A stretch of DNA of 64,000 bases, taken from Microdochium bolleyi (lineage: Eukaryota > Ascomycota > Sordariomycetes > Xylariales > Microdochiaceae). Each line of letters begins with the position of its first letter. Within the stretch, counting starts at the first letter, position 1. This document shows positions 33,338 through 44,137 of the stretch, piece after piece. The position numbers and the translations under genes were made by a program. Under the pieces are notes generated by a model. That model was not told the DNA's origin, did not search any database, and was given only the letters and a program-made list of their open reading frames with translations. The stretch spans positions 1,178,001 to 1,242,000 of the forward strand of contig KQ964252.1 in NCBI GenBank assembly GCA_001566295.1, read 5' to 3'.

Positions 33338-33772
33338 TCACTAGCTTGTGATTGCAGTACCACGCCAATCTCTCGCTGGTGGGATCGTTCGGGATGGGCA
33401 GCCCGAATCTGGGCACAACGGTGTTTGACTTCGCCGAGGACTCGTGTGACGGGTGTTGGCCCTATCGCCTTGTCGCGGAGTAAGATCAGAGGTAATGGCC
33501 TGCCACAGTACCATTGTTTCGTGTCTCATGTGCCGTTATTTTGGATACTGTTGTTGAATGGTGAGCTCTTGGAGGGGAGGAGGTGGGTGATCTGCGCTAT
33601 CGATAAGAATTTATTTGAAGCTCGGCGGGCTTCGAGCAGCGGAGTTGACCAACATTATCACCTACCACATCCCGGGATCGCAAGCAAGCTACGCGTACCT
33701 AAACAAAGCGAATATCGGCACGAACAACCAAGTCTCCATACCACCAAGTGCTATGGCAACTCAACTTGCATC
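33338..33772. promoter_or_regulatory. Divergent promoter between PPR-like and RMND1-like genes
   Basis: 435 bp separates the divergent starts of two predicted mitochondrial genes. The plus-strand frame upstream of 33773 is open back to 33062 but overlaps the PPR gene antisense and is treated as non-coding. Confidence 0.5.
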
Positions 33773-35053
33773 ATGCGTACCTCATTGTCAAAGGTAGCGG
33801 CGCCTGTGGCCAGATCATTCCACTCCAGAGCATTCACCCCGAAAAGACCGACAAGATGTTTCCACGAGACAAGGCTTGCGACAATGCCTCGCCGCCGCGA
33901 CTTCTTCACCTCAAACCAACTCCTTTCCAACATCGACCGGAGTGACGACGTCGACTCTTCGTCGACCCGAAGCTTGGGCGCAACGTCAAACACTAGCCCG
34001 CTTCCGACCTCGATGCCGCCCAGTTCGAGCTCGGCGAAGCGCAAGCCAACAAGGGCTTCTGTCGCTAAAATAGTACGCCTTGCAAAGCCACCAGCAAAAA
34101 GAAACCGCCCCGTGGCAAAGTCGACTACACCAGAAACCACCGACGCTGCGGAAAAGGACTATCGACACACGATCAGTGCAGTTTGCGTGGCGCAGTCCTT
34201 CGACATGGAGAAGGTGCAAGAGATCTTGCGATTTCATGGGTTCGAGCTGGATCCGGACTCAACAGATTTCGATACTGAAGCTGTGGTGCACGCTCGAGGT
34301 GTCAACAACGGTGATCTGTTCATCTTCCCCTCTGGCACGGTTGTCTCATGGGCTGTGCCTGCCGAAACCCTAGAGACGCTTGCGACGAAACAGCTGATTC
34401 GGGCTGCGGAGTTCCCTCATGTCAACCGCCTTGAGTGGGAAGATCTTGATTTCACAACCGATGATACGCGGGAAACCAGCTATATGAGAGGAGAGACGGT
34501 CGTACTCGGGACCAAAGGTCTGGAGCTCGATCCGTCGTCTCAGCTTGACATCACACTTGCCAAGATCGCATTCTCCAGTGGCTTAGCCCGCAGCCCGAAA
34601 CTTGCTGTGTTGGAGGAAAACCTTTTTGAATTCTTCCAGGGCGCAAAGACAATTTTCAACAGTCCAGAAGGTGGCGCGCACGACAGACTCACTAGTCGTT
34701 TCGTGCTCAAGAAGACTGGCGAATTGCTCAGTCTCCGTGCCCAGCTCAACCATTACTCTGACATCACAGATCAGCTGCCAGATATGTTCTGGGACTCAGA
34801 GTCGCGGCTCGAGGATTACTACAACCAGGTCGGCAACAGGCTCGATGTTCGAGCTCGTATTGCTGATCTCAATCGGAAGATAGACTATGCTCATGAGAAT
34901 GTCAGCGTTCTGCGCGAGATGACGAGCGAGAAGCACGGCACCCGGCTCGAGTGGATCATCATTATCCTGATCAGCGTCGAAGTCTTGTTTGAACTGAGAC
35001 GGGTGTATAAAGAAGAGTTTGTGGAGAAAACGGCGGAAGGACACCACGATTGA
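33773..35053 (+). CDS. RMND1/RMD1 (DUF155) family mitochondrial protein
   Basis: 426 residues from ATG 33773, chosen because MRTSLSKVAAPVARSFHSRA reads as a mitochondrial presequence. A disordered Ser/Thr/Pro-rich part follows to about residue 125. The DUF155 domain spans about 135-390: ISAVCVAQSFDMEKVQEILR, GDLFIFPSGTVVSWAV, LIRAAEFPHVNRLEWEDLDF, LGTKGLELDPSSQLDITLAK, and SDITDQLPDMFWDSESRLED. A transmembrane helix near the end (LEWIIIILISVEVLFEL) precedes a charged tail. Human RMND1 anchors mitochondrial ribosomes to the inner membrane; yeast RMD1 is related but cytosolic, so the presequence favours the RMND1-like role. No intron is needed. Confidence 0.85.
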   Translation: MRTSLSKVAAPVARSFHSRAFTPKRPTRCFHETRLATMPRRRDFFTSNQLLSNIDRSDDVDSSSTRSLGATSNTSPLPTSMPPSSSSAKRKPTRASVAKIVRLAKPPAKRNRPVAKSTTPETTDAAEKDYRHTISAVCVAQSFDMEKVQEILRFHGFELDPDSTDFDTEAVVHARGVNNGDLFIFPSGTVVSWAVPAETLETLATKQLIRAAEFPHVNRLEWEDLDFTTDDTRETSYMRGETVVLGTKGLELDPSSQLDITLAKIAFSSGLARSPKLAVLEENLFEFFQGAKTIFNSPEGGAHDRLTSRFVLKKTGELLSLRAQLNHYSDITDQLPDMFWDSESRLEDYYNQVGNRLDVRARIADLNRKIDYAHENVSVLREMTSEKHGTRLEWIIIILISVEVLFELRRVYKEEFVEKTAEGHHD

Positions 35054-35437
35054 CAACATTGACGACGTATATGGACACAACGAATCTCCTTGTTACTACG
35101 CACTGCTTACTATGATACCCTACTCCAAAGAAGGAAGAGATGAACCATAATGAACTTCCAATTAGATCTCCAACCACATTCATCAAAGGTCCATTTCCAA
35201 ACACGTGGAGCTGCACACATACTATGACAAGGGGAGCTGGTGACTCCGATTTATTCAAGCAATGCTGGTCCATCCGACCAGGCTCGCCAGGCTACTACAC
35301 TCATCTCACAGAGACGTGATGGATCTGCAGACTCAAACTTGCATGGGTCAAGTTCTCCACATCAGCCACCTCCACACCTGAGCACGAAAGGCCAACGTCC
35401 TCGTCGAAACACGCTCATTGTTCGAGCTTCGTCTGCA
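35054..35437. other. Intergenic, upstream of BNR-repeat gene
   Basis: 384 bp between two plus-strand genes. The BNR frame is open back to 35240, but 35240-35437 encodes low-complexity sequence without conserved character. No other gene seen. Confidence 0.45.
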
Positions 35438-36775
35438 ATGTTCCAGTGGAGCATTTTACGCGTCATCGCTCTATTCCTTGCCGCCTTGATTCCAAGCGTG
35501 TGTCTGCGCCTCTTCCAGGACCGCACCACGTTTGCAGACCTCACCCACGACGAGACCGGAAGCCAATCAGCAACACTTAGACACCTGACCGGAAACTACC
35601 CCGGGCTATTTGAACAGGACAATATGGTCAACGCAAATCTGGCTCAGAAGCTGATTGGCAAGCTTCGCACTAGCAGCTCTCCAGACCAAGCTCAAGTCGA
35701 CAGTGGCACCGATCGCCCATCTTGGAATATCCAAGGCTCATCGGGAGAGGTACAGATCCATCCTCTGGGAGGCACATATCCTCGCTTGGCCAGGCTGCAG
35801 GACGGCTCTATCCTTGGCATCAGCACGCGATTCGAGGGGGACGACCGCATACTCCAAATAAGCAAGAGCACCGACAATGCCAACACGTTTCATGCCTTCG
35901 CCGAGGTCTCTCGATCCTCTGGCGATCAAGATAATGGTTTCCTCCTCCAGGTCCCACAGACAGGCGCCGTGCTCGCCGCTTTCCGGAACCACGACTTGGA
36001 TCCGGCTACGAAGAAGCCGACACACTTCCGCATCACAGTCTGCCACAGTCAGGATGGTGGCCGATCGTGGTCGTTCCTCAGCCAGGCTGCCGAGCAGAGT
36101 GCGGCAAGCAGTAACGGGCACGGGTTGTGGGAGCCGTTTATGCGCCTTGGCCCTGGCGGTGAGGTCCAGCTGACATATTCTGGCGAGCTCGCGCATGATG
36201 ACCAGGAGACTTTCCGCGTGGTCAGTCACGATGGCGGTCGCTCTTGGTCTGCGCCGCAGTGTCTCAAGTGCCACCCAGAGCACGAGAATCTCCGAGATGG
36301 CATGCAGGGTATTGTGCCCGTGCTTGACCACAACAACCCTCAAGGCCGGGCTCCTGGCGAGGCACTGATTGTGGTCTTCGAGACTACTCGATTTGGCACT
36401 TTCAGTGTCGAGTATGCGCTGAGCTACGACGGCGGTGCGACGTGGGGGCATCGCGGCGAGGTCTACCGGCCACCCCCCGGGCGCAATGCTGGTGCGCCAC
36501 AGATCGAGGTCTGTGAGGGGAAAGTGGCTGTTGTGTTCATGACTGACGAAGAAGCCGACGTCCCGGAGTGGCCATGGAAGGCGAACATCAAGATGGTTGT
36601 TTCCGAAGGCGTGGATGGTGGCCGTGTTCTGTGGACTCGACCCCTTCTGGTCCACGAAGCACCCAGCTTCTGGCCTGGCCTGATGTGTACTGGGCCGGAC
36701 GAAGTGATGGCACTATTCGAACATAAGGGCAGGCCACTTGGGAAGAAGTTCCAGTTCAGGACGGCGACCGTATGA
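35438..36775 (+). CDS. Membrane-anchored BNR/Asp-box repeat protein (sialidase-fold)
   Basis: 445 residues from ATG 35438; a longer in-frame start at 35240 adds 66 residues. The chosen start places a hydrophobic segment (FQWSILRVIALFLAALIPSV) at the very N-terminus, a signal peptide or signal anchor. The rest is a beta-propeller with three clear Asp-box motifs (SQDGGRSW, SHDGGRSW, SYDGGATW) and GGTYPRLARLQDGSIL at its entry. Such six-bladed propellers include sialidases and other exo-glycosidases. I do not see a full arginine triad with certainty, so substrate and even activity are open; many fungal members are secreted proteins of unknown role. It is read in the same direction as, and 154 bp convergent with, the MmgE/PrpD gene. 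Confidence 0.78.
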   Translation: MFQWSILRVIALFLAALIPSVCLRLFQDRTTFADLTHDETGSQSATLRHLTGNYPGLFEQDNMVNANLAQKLIGKLRTSSSPDQAQVDSGTDRPSWNIQGSSGEVQIHPLGGTYPRLARLQDGSILGISTRFEGDDRILQISKSTDNANTFHAFAEVSRSSGDQDNGFLLQVPQTGAVLAAFRNHDLDPATKKPTHFRITVCHSQDGGRSWSFLSQAAEQSAASSNGHGLWEPFMRLGPGGEVQLTYSGELAHDDQETFRVVSHDGGRSWSAPQCLKCHPEHENLRDGMQGIVPVLDHNNPQGRAPGEALIVVFETTRFGTFSVEYALSYDGGATWGHRGEVYRPPPGRNAGAPQIEVCEGKVAVVFMTDEEADVPEWPWKANIKMVVSEGVDGGRVLWTRPLLVHEAPSFWPGLMCTGPDEVMALFEHKGRPLGKKFQFRTATV

Positions 36776-36929
36776 GGAAGCCTAAAATGACGTGGTTGGA
36801 TCTGGCGGAAACACAGAATGATTACTGCTGTCGAACAGGACGGGAGCTCATAATAAGGCAAATGGTCATGAAATCGAATGAAGGGTACATGTGTTCAAGT
36901 ATTGGCATTCAACCTTTCTACTTGCTGTC

Positions 36930-38372
36930 CTACAACCGAGCAGCAGCCGCTGGCGGCACCAGCAAAGCCGTCAACAATGTGATGTCCTCCAGATTCTCGA
37001 GGTCGTCCACCAGTCCGATTAATTTATCTCGGTTCTTTTCCGGCAAGGGCTCTGCCGAGAACTCCCAGCATCTCCGGAACTTGGTGAGATGCTGCTCACG
37101 AGTGAGCCGCCGCGTGGGACTGGCCAGCATTTGTTCACACCTCCAGCTGCGCACATGTGTCTCTCCCTTAACCTTCATCTCGACACTGATGGGTACCAGT
37201 GCAGCTGGGTCATCCCCTCCATCTGACAACATCCGGATACGCTTCGCCAAGTCATGTGTTGCGGGATCGGACAGCTCCTGCCCACGGTAGTGAGCCAGGT
37301 CAATGGGCTTGTTGTTGAGCACGACTTTAGCACCGATGTATGGCATGCACAGCCGTGCATAGTTCGGTGGCGGATCGGGAATATCAGGGCGAGCACAGAG
37401 TCGTGCTGTCACCGGCGGACCTGTGATGGTGATGCTCTCGATCTGATCCGCCGTAGTGGTCGCACCGCCCTGGTTCATGAGTTCAAGGATGCCCTCGATA
37501 CCTCCGTGCGTGGCTCTCCCAGCAGGGTACGGCTTGTGGCTGATCTCTGCAATCAGCCAGCGCCGGCCGTTGATCCCCTCCATCGTACCCGACAAGTCCC
37601 ACAGCACAGGACCCTCGATCAGCGGGAGATACCCATACGTCCCCTCGAAGCAGTCTCTTGTGCCGGGCAACCCGGCCTGAGCCAGGTCACACGCCTGCAG
37701 TGCCGCGCGGCTGTTGAATCCGACCTGCAGCGGCAGCGCCGCACTCCCCTCGACATGCGGCTGCAAGGTGCCGCTCGTCTGCGTGTACTGCAGCCCAAAC
37801 GCCCGCACGAGCGTCTCCTTGTCCAAGCCCATAAGCCTGCCCACGGCCGCCGCGGCACCGAACCCGCCCGCCGTGGCGGGGCGGAAGAAGCGCATGGGCG
37901 ACTTGGCCGCGATGCCCAGACCCGCGGAGACGTTGACGCCGACTGCGCACGCAACGATCAGCTCCCGGCCCGAGATCTTCTTCTTATCCCCGTCCTTATC
38001 CGCAAACGCCAGGACAGCTGGCAGCAGCGTCGCGAGCGGGTGCATCACGGCGCCCTCGTGCACGCAGTCGTACTCCTGGCAGTGCACCTGGAACCCGTTG
38101 ACCATGGCCGCGGCCCCTGCAGGTGCCCTGAGCGAGCGGCCCCAGAGCGCGGCCTCGCTGCCCGATCCCCATGACTGCGTGGTGCTGATTATGGTGTCGG
38201 CGCCGAAGGCTGAGGAGCCCGCGATGCCGACGCCGAGAGTATCGAGGATAAAGACCTTGGCCTGGGCGATGGCGTCGGGAGTCAGGTCGGTATATTTCGT
38301 CTCGAGGACATGCTTGGCGAAGAGCTCCGAGAGGACGGGCTCTTGCAGTTGGTCTCGTGCAGGAGAAGTCAT
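36930..38372 (-). CDS. MmgE/PrpD family protein (2-methylcitrate dehydratase/cis-aconitate decarboxylase-like)
   Basis: Single exon, 480 residues from MTSPARDQ at 38372; the frame is open 41 codons further up without conserved sequence. The all-helical MmgE/PrpD domain begins at LTPDAIAQAKVFILDTLGVG, followed by FQVHCQEYDCVHEGAVMHP (the substrate-binding His/Asp region) and FFRPATAGGFGAAAAVGRLM. The second domain contains HKPYPAGRATHGGIEGI. The family includes 2-methylcitrate dehydratase, cis-aconitate decarboxylase and fungal secondary-metabolite enzymes. The cytosolic look (no presequence) and the position next to a biosynthetic gene group argue against the mitochondrial methylcitrate cycle role. 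It precedes the NRPS-like gene by 538 bp on the same strand. Specific substrate unknown. Confidence 0.85.
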   Translation of the reverse strand: MTSPARDQLQEPVLSELFAKHVLETKYTDLTPDAIAQAKVFILDTLGVGIAGSSAFGADTIISTTQSWGSGSEAALWGRSLRAPAGAAAMVNGFQVHCQEYDCVHEGAVMHPLATLLPAVLAFADKDGDKKKISGRELIVACAVGVNVSAGLGIAAKSPMRFFRPATAGGFGAAAAVGRLMGLDKETLVRAFGLQYTQTSGTLQPHVEGSAALPLQVGFNSRAALQACDLAQAGLPGTRDCFEGTYGYLPLIEGPVLWDLSGTMEGINGRRWLIAEISHKPYPAGRATHGGIEGILELMNQGGATTTADQIESITITGPPVTARLCARPDIPDPPPNYARLCMPYIGAKVVLNNKPIDLAHYRGQELSDPATHDLAKRIRMLSDGGDDPAALVPISVEMKVKGETHVRSWRCEQMLASPTRRLTREQHLTKFRRCWEFSAEPLPEKNRDKLIGLVDDLENLEDITLLTALLVPPAAAARL

Positions 38373-38910
38373 GGCTTGCCTGGCGAGGTGCTTTGGATAG
38401 TTGTCCCTGCTGTGACTACAACAGTGGCTTACACAGACTAACACAGTATTGTTTGAAGCCGGATCTCGAGCTTCATCCAACAGGTTGTGAAGCAATCAGA
38501 AACCATGATCGGTGTAACTCTGCTACAACTGGCTCGTCTAATAACCCCAACACAACATACGAAGTAGCGGCCTTATCTCTCGGCCGGCCATAGCCCCAGC
38601 TACTCGGCGCTCTTGCCGGCGCAGAGAGCGGGGAGCGGGGATCATCCATCGGGATCCTCAAGCCGCTCCCGACGGCGGCTTGCGGGAACCACGCCGTCGG
38701 AGCCGATTCGCTCCCGCTATGATTGTTGCCTCCGCCCTTGTCTCGTGCAAAGACCTGATAAGCAATCCAGCATGCGGACAGTTCCGACAGGGGCGGCTGG
38801 TCATCTACTCACTTGTTCATGCTTCACATCTGTTCATTCAACCACAGCTTATTCAGATAATGGCTTCGACCGCCGGAGCATAACGGCACCCTGACATGCT
38901 CCTTGAGCTC
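38373..38910. other. Intergenic between PrpD-like and NRPS-like genes
   Basis: 538 bp holding the PrpD-like promoter and the NRPS-like 3' end. No gene seen. Confidence 0.5.
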
Positions 38911-41900
38911 TTACGAAGTGTTCGCAACATTATCACAGATCCAACGCCACATCGCCAGAATCTGATCCTTGGTCAGAGGCTTCACCTCCCTCATGACTTT
39001 CGAGACCTGCTGGCTCCCCTCCACATCGAACCTCGAAAGCCGGGGCACCCCTCCCCGATCTCCGCTGTCTCCCTCTCCGCTACCACCCTGGTCCTGCTGC
39101 TCTTCCGGACCACCTTGCATGAATTGCCTTGCCACCGTCTCGTCCACGCTGACTTGCTTGGCTTCTCCACCTGCTTTCGCACCGTATCTGTCCTGCCAGA
39201 ATGCCAGCAGGCTTGCCGCTGGATGCTGCTGTTTCTGTTGATGACTATCACCAGTGGCCTTACTGCCAGCGCCTTCCCTCACAGTCCCATTATCTTCTGG
39301 CGCGGATAGAGCCGTTGTGAGCTTGTCCAGCCACTGCTCGGGCGGCACAGTAGTGAACTTGGGCCCGGCATTAGATTCAGACAGCCAGTGGAGCATCTCG
39401 TCCCACGTCGGTCTGAGGTTTGGCTGAAGCACATGGTACACCTGCACTGTCTCGTTCTTATCGTTCTGAGATTGGCTCATCGCAATCTCGACTACCGCAG
39501 CAGCCGCCCGGTCCACGGGTAGCCAGTTCAATCCCTGGTCCGGTAACCGCGGCAAGGAGCCTGTGATCTTGGCAGTCGAGAGCATCAGAGGGTACGCCTC
39601 GCTGGCGTTCCAGACGCCGCTCCTGGTGTTTCCACACAGTTGGCCGATGCGGATGATGGTGGGTGCTAGCTGGGACAGGCCTGATGGTCCGCCACTAGCA
39701 CAGACTTGCTCGGCCACCCACTTGGACTGCGCATAGCCGATGGGCGAGGCGTCTGTAGGGACCGTGTACAGGCTCTCGCTGATACGAGCAGAGCGGCTGA
39801 CAGCGCCGACCGCGGCAGTAGAACTGATGAAGTAGAACCGGGCAGGGGCGGAAGTCGCAGCGGCGAGGTCGAGAAGATTTCTTGTGCCAGCGATCTGGTT
39901 TTCGAAGGACCCGAGACGGAGACTGAAGTTGACCGTCCACGCACCGTGAATAAGAATGGTGGCCTCGCTCATGATTGCTGCAAGATATGCTTCCTCGAGA
40001 CCTAAGCTGGGTTGTGTCAAGTTGGCAGGCAGACAGATGATCTTGCTACCGTGGGCATCCCACGATCTCAGACCTCTGAAGTCCAATGCTTTGCGGACTC
40101 GTTCTTCCGCCGCGTGCTTGCTCTGCCCGCGCACGAGGCAGTATATCCTGTGCACCTGACGGTTTCGCGCGAGGTCTTCAAGGACGTGAGCTCCAAGGAG
40201 ACCCGTCGCTCCAGTCAAGACGACGATTTCTCTCGGATTGTCTCTGGAGCGCTGTTTACTAGGCACGGTGGACTTCAACAGAGTGGTCTGCCGCAACACC
40301 TTGGTGTACTTTCCCACAAGCTCATCCATCAGCTTCAATTCCGACTCGGTATCGCCACCACTTCCGGCATCATTACTCTCTTTGCCGCTCCTGATCTTGG
40401 CAATGCGAGCAGCCAGTGCCTTGACGGACCCGCAGTCGTAGACGACGTTGAGAGAAAGGGACCGGTCTTTTGGCAGGAACGTCGACATAATCATCCTGCG
40501 CAGCTGAATACACGCAATCGAATCCACGCCTTGCTGGAAGAAGTCATCGTCTGGATCCAGCGGACGGCCGAGCACATTCTGTATCTCCTCTAGCAAGGCA
40601 GACGGAAGGTCCTGGTCTGGCACATCTTGCCGGTCCTTTCCAGATGCCCAGGACGAGCCGTAAGCTGACTCAATGAGGCTTGCATATCTCTCCTCGGCTT
40701 GCTTCCGCAGCATGGTGCCCTTACTGCTCTTCTCTAGTGGCTTCTCGGCGGCTTCGCCCGCCTCCTGAGGCACAACGCAAATGAGGGCAGATCGAGACAA
40801 GCGCGCCTGTGCAGAAGCGTTCTTGTTGAGCTTCTCGATCGCAGGCCACGCTGCCTCCAGGATCCCGTCCTTGGAGGCGTCTGTCGACTTGCCGAACAGT
40901 ATCGCCCCGGGATACTCCCTGCCCGCGCCAAAGACGAGCACGTCCTGCAAGACTTTGCCTAGTGCTGCCCGGATTGCATCCTCCAGGGGCGCTGGGTCGA
41001 ACTTCTTTCCGTTCGCGAGTGTGATCTGCGCGTCCGATCTGCTGTTGTACTTCCATGCATTGGGTATGGACTCATGGCGCTCAAAGAGGTCCGAAGTCGC
41101 GAACGAGCCGTCCTCGCGGTTTGTCTTGTTTCGCAGAGGCCACCTGGGCTTGGCCACGAGCTCGCAGAGGTCACTGCCATCTTGGGGCTCGAAGGCGAGA
41201 ATATCAGGATCGTCCACGACGCAGCGGAGATACTGCCACTCCTTGTCGACATCGTAGTCGCGGTCCGAGGAGAGCAAGAAGCCACACTCGGCACTGCCCA
41301 TGCGCGAGACGAGACGAACGCCATGGTCGACCAGCGTGTCGCCTATGACGGCGGGCAGGGCCGCGCCGCCGACACCAACGAGGTCCATTGTCTTCAGCAT
41401 GTCGATGCCATCTTGCTCTTCGCTGAGCATCTGCAGAATATAAGGCACTGAGGAGAAATAACGAACATTGCCGTGTCCTGAGCTACCATCGCTGCTGCTT
41501 CTTCGAGCAGACTCGACCGCTTTCAGGATGTTGGAACAGGTAATGGGGGCTTGACCCTCGGGGAAGAACCATATTGGCGCACCACAAGACCACGCTCGAA
41601 AGCAGTCCGCCAGGCCGCCATGATATAACGGTGTTGTCGAGAAAGTGGCGATGGGGCTCTCTGATGGTGGCAGCCTCGCGAGAACACCAACTGCTCCAAG
41701 CTGACTCTGCTCAATGGGCTTGGGCAGGCCGGAAGATGTGCCCGACGTGTGTCGCAGATACGCGGTGTCGGCTGCATCATGCTGCCGTGATGGAGACCTG
41801 GGTGTCCGGCCTTGTTTGACTTCTCGTGGGAATGATGGCACATTCAAGAGAGACAATTTATGATCTTGCACTTCCTGGAAAGCCTCGTAATGATTATCAT

Positions 41901-42473
41901 CGATGAAGATGATGGAGGCATTGGTCGTCTTGCAGAGATGCTTGAGCCCACGGTGGTCTAACTGAGGACTGTCATTGTATAACACCATTTGTCAGTACGT
42001 TGCACATATTCAGGTAAACCTGCTTGGACATACGCGAGCAAGAAGACGGTATAACCTAGACGCATTAGCCCGAGCCATGTGAGGACAAAATCCAGTCCGC
42101 TCGAGCAAATCAGGCCGACAGCGGGCGATGTCGATGCCTGTTTGAGTGGCCGCAATGCCTCCTCCAGTACATCAACAGCTTGAATCGAGAGAGCACGCAG
42201 TTCTCCGAATGTGAGAGGTAAGACCTTTCCTACAAAGCAAAACACGATCAGTGAATTGGACAACAACCAATGTCATGGCCAGTCAACACATGGGCAGGAG
42301 ATACCTTGCTTCAAGTCGGCGAAGCCTAACGCTTGCTGACTTCCGAGAGCTTCCGCCTGCTTGTCTACCAGATCCAGAACCGTACCGAACGACTGTTGGT
42401 CTTCTGGCACAGTCTGCTTCCATTGTGCTGCCTGCCCGAGAGTGCAGGTGAAATAGTTGAGATCAGGTGCCAT
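38911..42473 (-). CDS. NRPS-like reductase (adenylation, carrier, thioester-reductase domains)
   Basis: Three exons (42305-42473, 42034-42229, 38911-41968; 1140 residues). Adenylation domain about 20-560, with the AMP-binding motif TSGTSSGLPKP (about 195) and TTPLYHGGLADCFRAW. Carrier domain with phosphopantetheine site GVDSIACIQL (Ser about 604). Terminal NADPH-binding reductase from VVLTGATGLLGAHVLEDLA (about 702) with catalytic YAQSKW (Tyr/Lys about 863-867). There is no condensation domain. Enzymes of this build activate a carboxylate, load it as a thioester and release it by reduction to an aldehyde or alcohol. It is divergent from an aldo-keto reductase (537 bp) and next to mycosporine-type enzymes, so I infer reduction of a mycosporine amino-acid carboxylate. 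Introns of 75 and 65 nt; ends and phases agree. Confidence 0.9.
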
Positions 42474-43010
42474 TGTGTGTGTCCGTTTGAACAAGACGGT
42501 GGTGCCTAGACCGCAATTATCTCACAGACACCGAGGGGTAACAGCGAATGCAATCACACATGAAATCACCAAGAAAGATGGTGTGGGTGCAGACTGAAAA
42601 TGTGTAAGTCGGCCAGTGCTGCTAAACAAGAAGTTGTGGTGAGTCGAACGCAGGACTTGGCCTAGGACTACAAAGCAGAACTGCCGAAGCAGAGCTTAGC
42701 ACGTAACACGCTGTATTTAGTTTTCGATGACCCGTAAACTGCCCGAAATATGGGAACTTGGGGGCGTCTGCAGTGTCTTGCATGCCCCAAGATGCTCTAT
42801 GAGATCATGACGTGACCCCCCTCCACTTTTGACGCTTTGTGCGAAGGAGCAGCGCCAACTTACACAACGCTGCAAGCAAATGCCAACCATCGTTTCCAAC
42901 ACTGTTCAGGTGTAATTCATACTGCCCAAGCTTTCTATCTCGGCATTCGTGTCCAACCGGATTCACAAGAGCTCGCACCAATAGAAAATTGCAACCCCTC
43001 AATCATAGCC
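42474..43010. promoter_or_regulatory. Divergent promoter between NRPS-like reductase and aldo-keto reductase
   Basis: 537 bp. Contains AGGGG at 42534-42538 and CCCCT at 42818-42822, matching the stress response element core, in opposite orientation. Such 5-mers are common, so this is suggestive only. A tRNA-like stretch at about 42640-42710 on the minus strand does not fold properly. Confidence 0.45.
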
Positions 43011-43976
43011 ATGGCAGCCAAGAGAGCAATCACAGACACTCTCGCCCTCGCGGCATCTGGCGGCGGTAGCATCCCGCAGCTCGGCTTCGGCGTGTACAAG
43101 TCACCCCAGAACCTCACCGTCGCCTCGTGCCAGCGCGCCCTGGATGTCGGCTACCGGCACATCGACACGGCGCAGTTCTACGGCAACGAGGCCGAGGTCG
43201 GCGACGCTGTCAGGGAGTACACCACGAAGACGTCACAGGAGAGGCTCACACGCAGTGACATCTTCCTCACCACCAAGATCCTCGAGGCCGGCGGGTCCGT
43301 GGACAAGAGCTATGCAAAGTGCGTCGAGAGCGTGCGCAAGCTGAACCCGGAGACTGGCGAAGATGGCGGCTACGTTGACCTTTTCCTGATCCACACGTCC
43401 AACGTGCCCGTCGAGCAGCGGAAAGAGATGTGGCAGGCGCTCGAGAGGTTGCATGAGGACGGCAAGGCAAAAGCCATTGGTGTGAGCAATTTTGGCATCA
43501 AGCACATCGAGGAGCTCAAGGGCTTTGCCAAGGTGTGGCCACCCCATGTGAATCAGATTGAGGTGAGTGCCCTTGGAACTGCTCCTAGAAACTCGGAATG
43601 ACTGTATTCCCGAGTGCCATCATGTCGACTAACACAGCAACAGCTTCACCCATGGCATCAACAAAAAGAAATTGTCAAGTACTGCGAGGACAACAATATC
43701 CTCGTCCAGGCCTACTGCCCCATCGCAAGGAACAAGAAGGCCGACGACGAGACCGTCTTGAAGATTGCTGAAGCCCACGGCGCGACGCCGAACCAGGTGC
43801 TTATCCGGTGGTCCCTGCAGAAGGGCTGGATCCCGCTGCCCAAGAGCGACGACCCGGAGCGCATCAGGGTGAATGCGGACGTCTTTGGGTTCGACCTGAG
43901 TCAGGACGACATGAGCGCGCTGGACGCCCTGGATCAGGGCAAGGCCGGGGCGCTGGTCAAGACTGTTGAGAATTAA
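43011..43976 (+). CDS. Aldo-keto reductase
   Basis: Two exons (43011-43562, 43644-43976; 294 residues, near the family's usual 300). The NADPH-dependent (alpha/beta)8 barrel has its full tetrad: Asp52 and Tyr57 in GYRHIDTAQFYGNE, Lys89 in FLTTKI, and His128 in LFLIHTSN. Cofactor-binding pieces IGVSNFGIKHIEEL, VNQIELHPWHQQ (restored across the splice) and LPKSDDPERIRVN are present. The intron has a CGACTAACAC branch site. Family enzymes reduce aldehydes and ketones to alcohols. Being divergent from an aldehyde-releasing NRPS-like reductase, it is the natural candidate to finish reduction to an alcohol; the substrate is inferred, not shown. Confidence 0.92.
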
Positions 43977-44137
43977 GTAGTGATGTTGTCTCATGCCCTA
44001 ATATACATGGAAGCATAGAAGCTGGATGTTGCATTCACATTCAGAAAGACTAGGACTGCCAGGATCTACCATTCATAGAGGTTTCTGTTTCTGTTTCATG
44101 AGGATACTCATACAATATCGCAAGCCACTGTGAAGTC

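Noticed and set aside
33062..33772. 237-codon upstream extension of the RMND1-like protein
   Set aside because: Overlaps the PPR gene antisense; the internal start gives a proper mitochondrial presequence.
42640..42710. tRNA-like stretch with a GTTCGA-type loop on the minus strand
   Set aside because: Acceptor and D arms do not pair and the A-box is absent.
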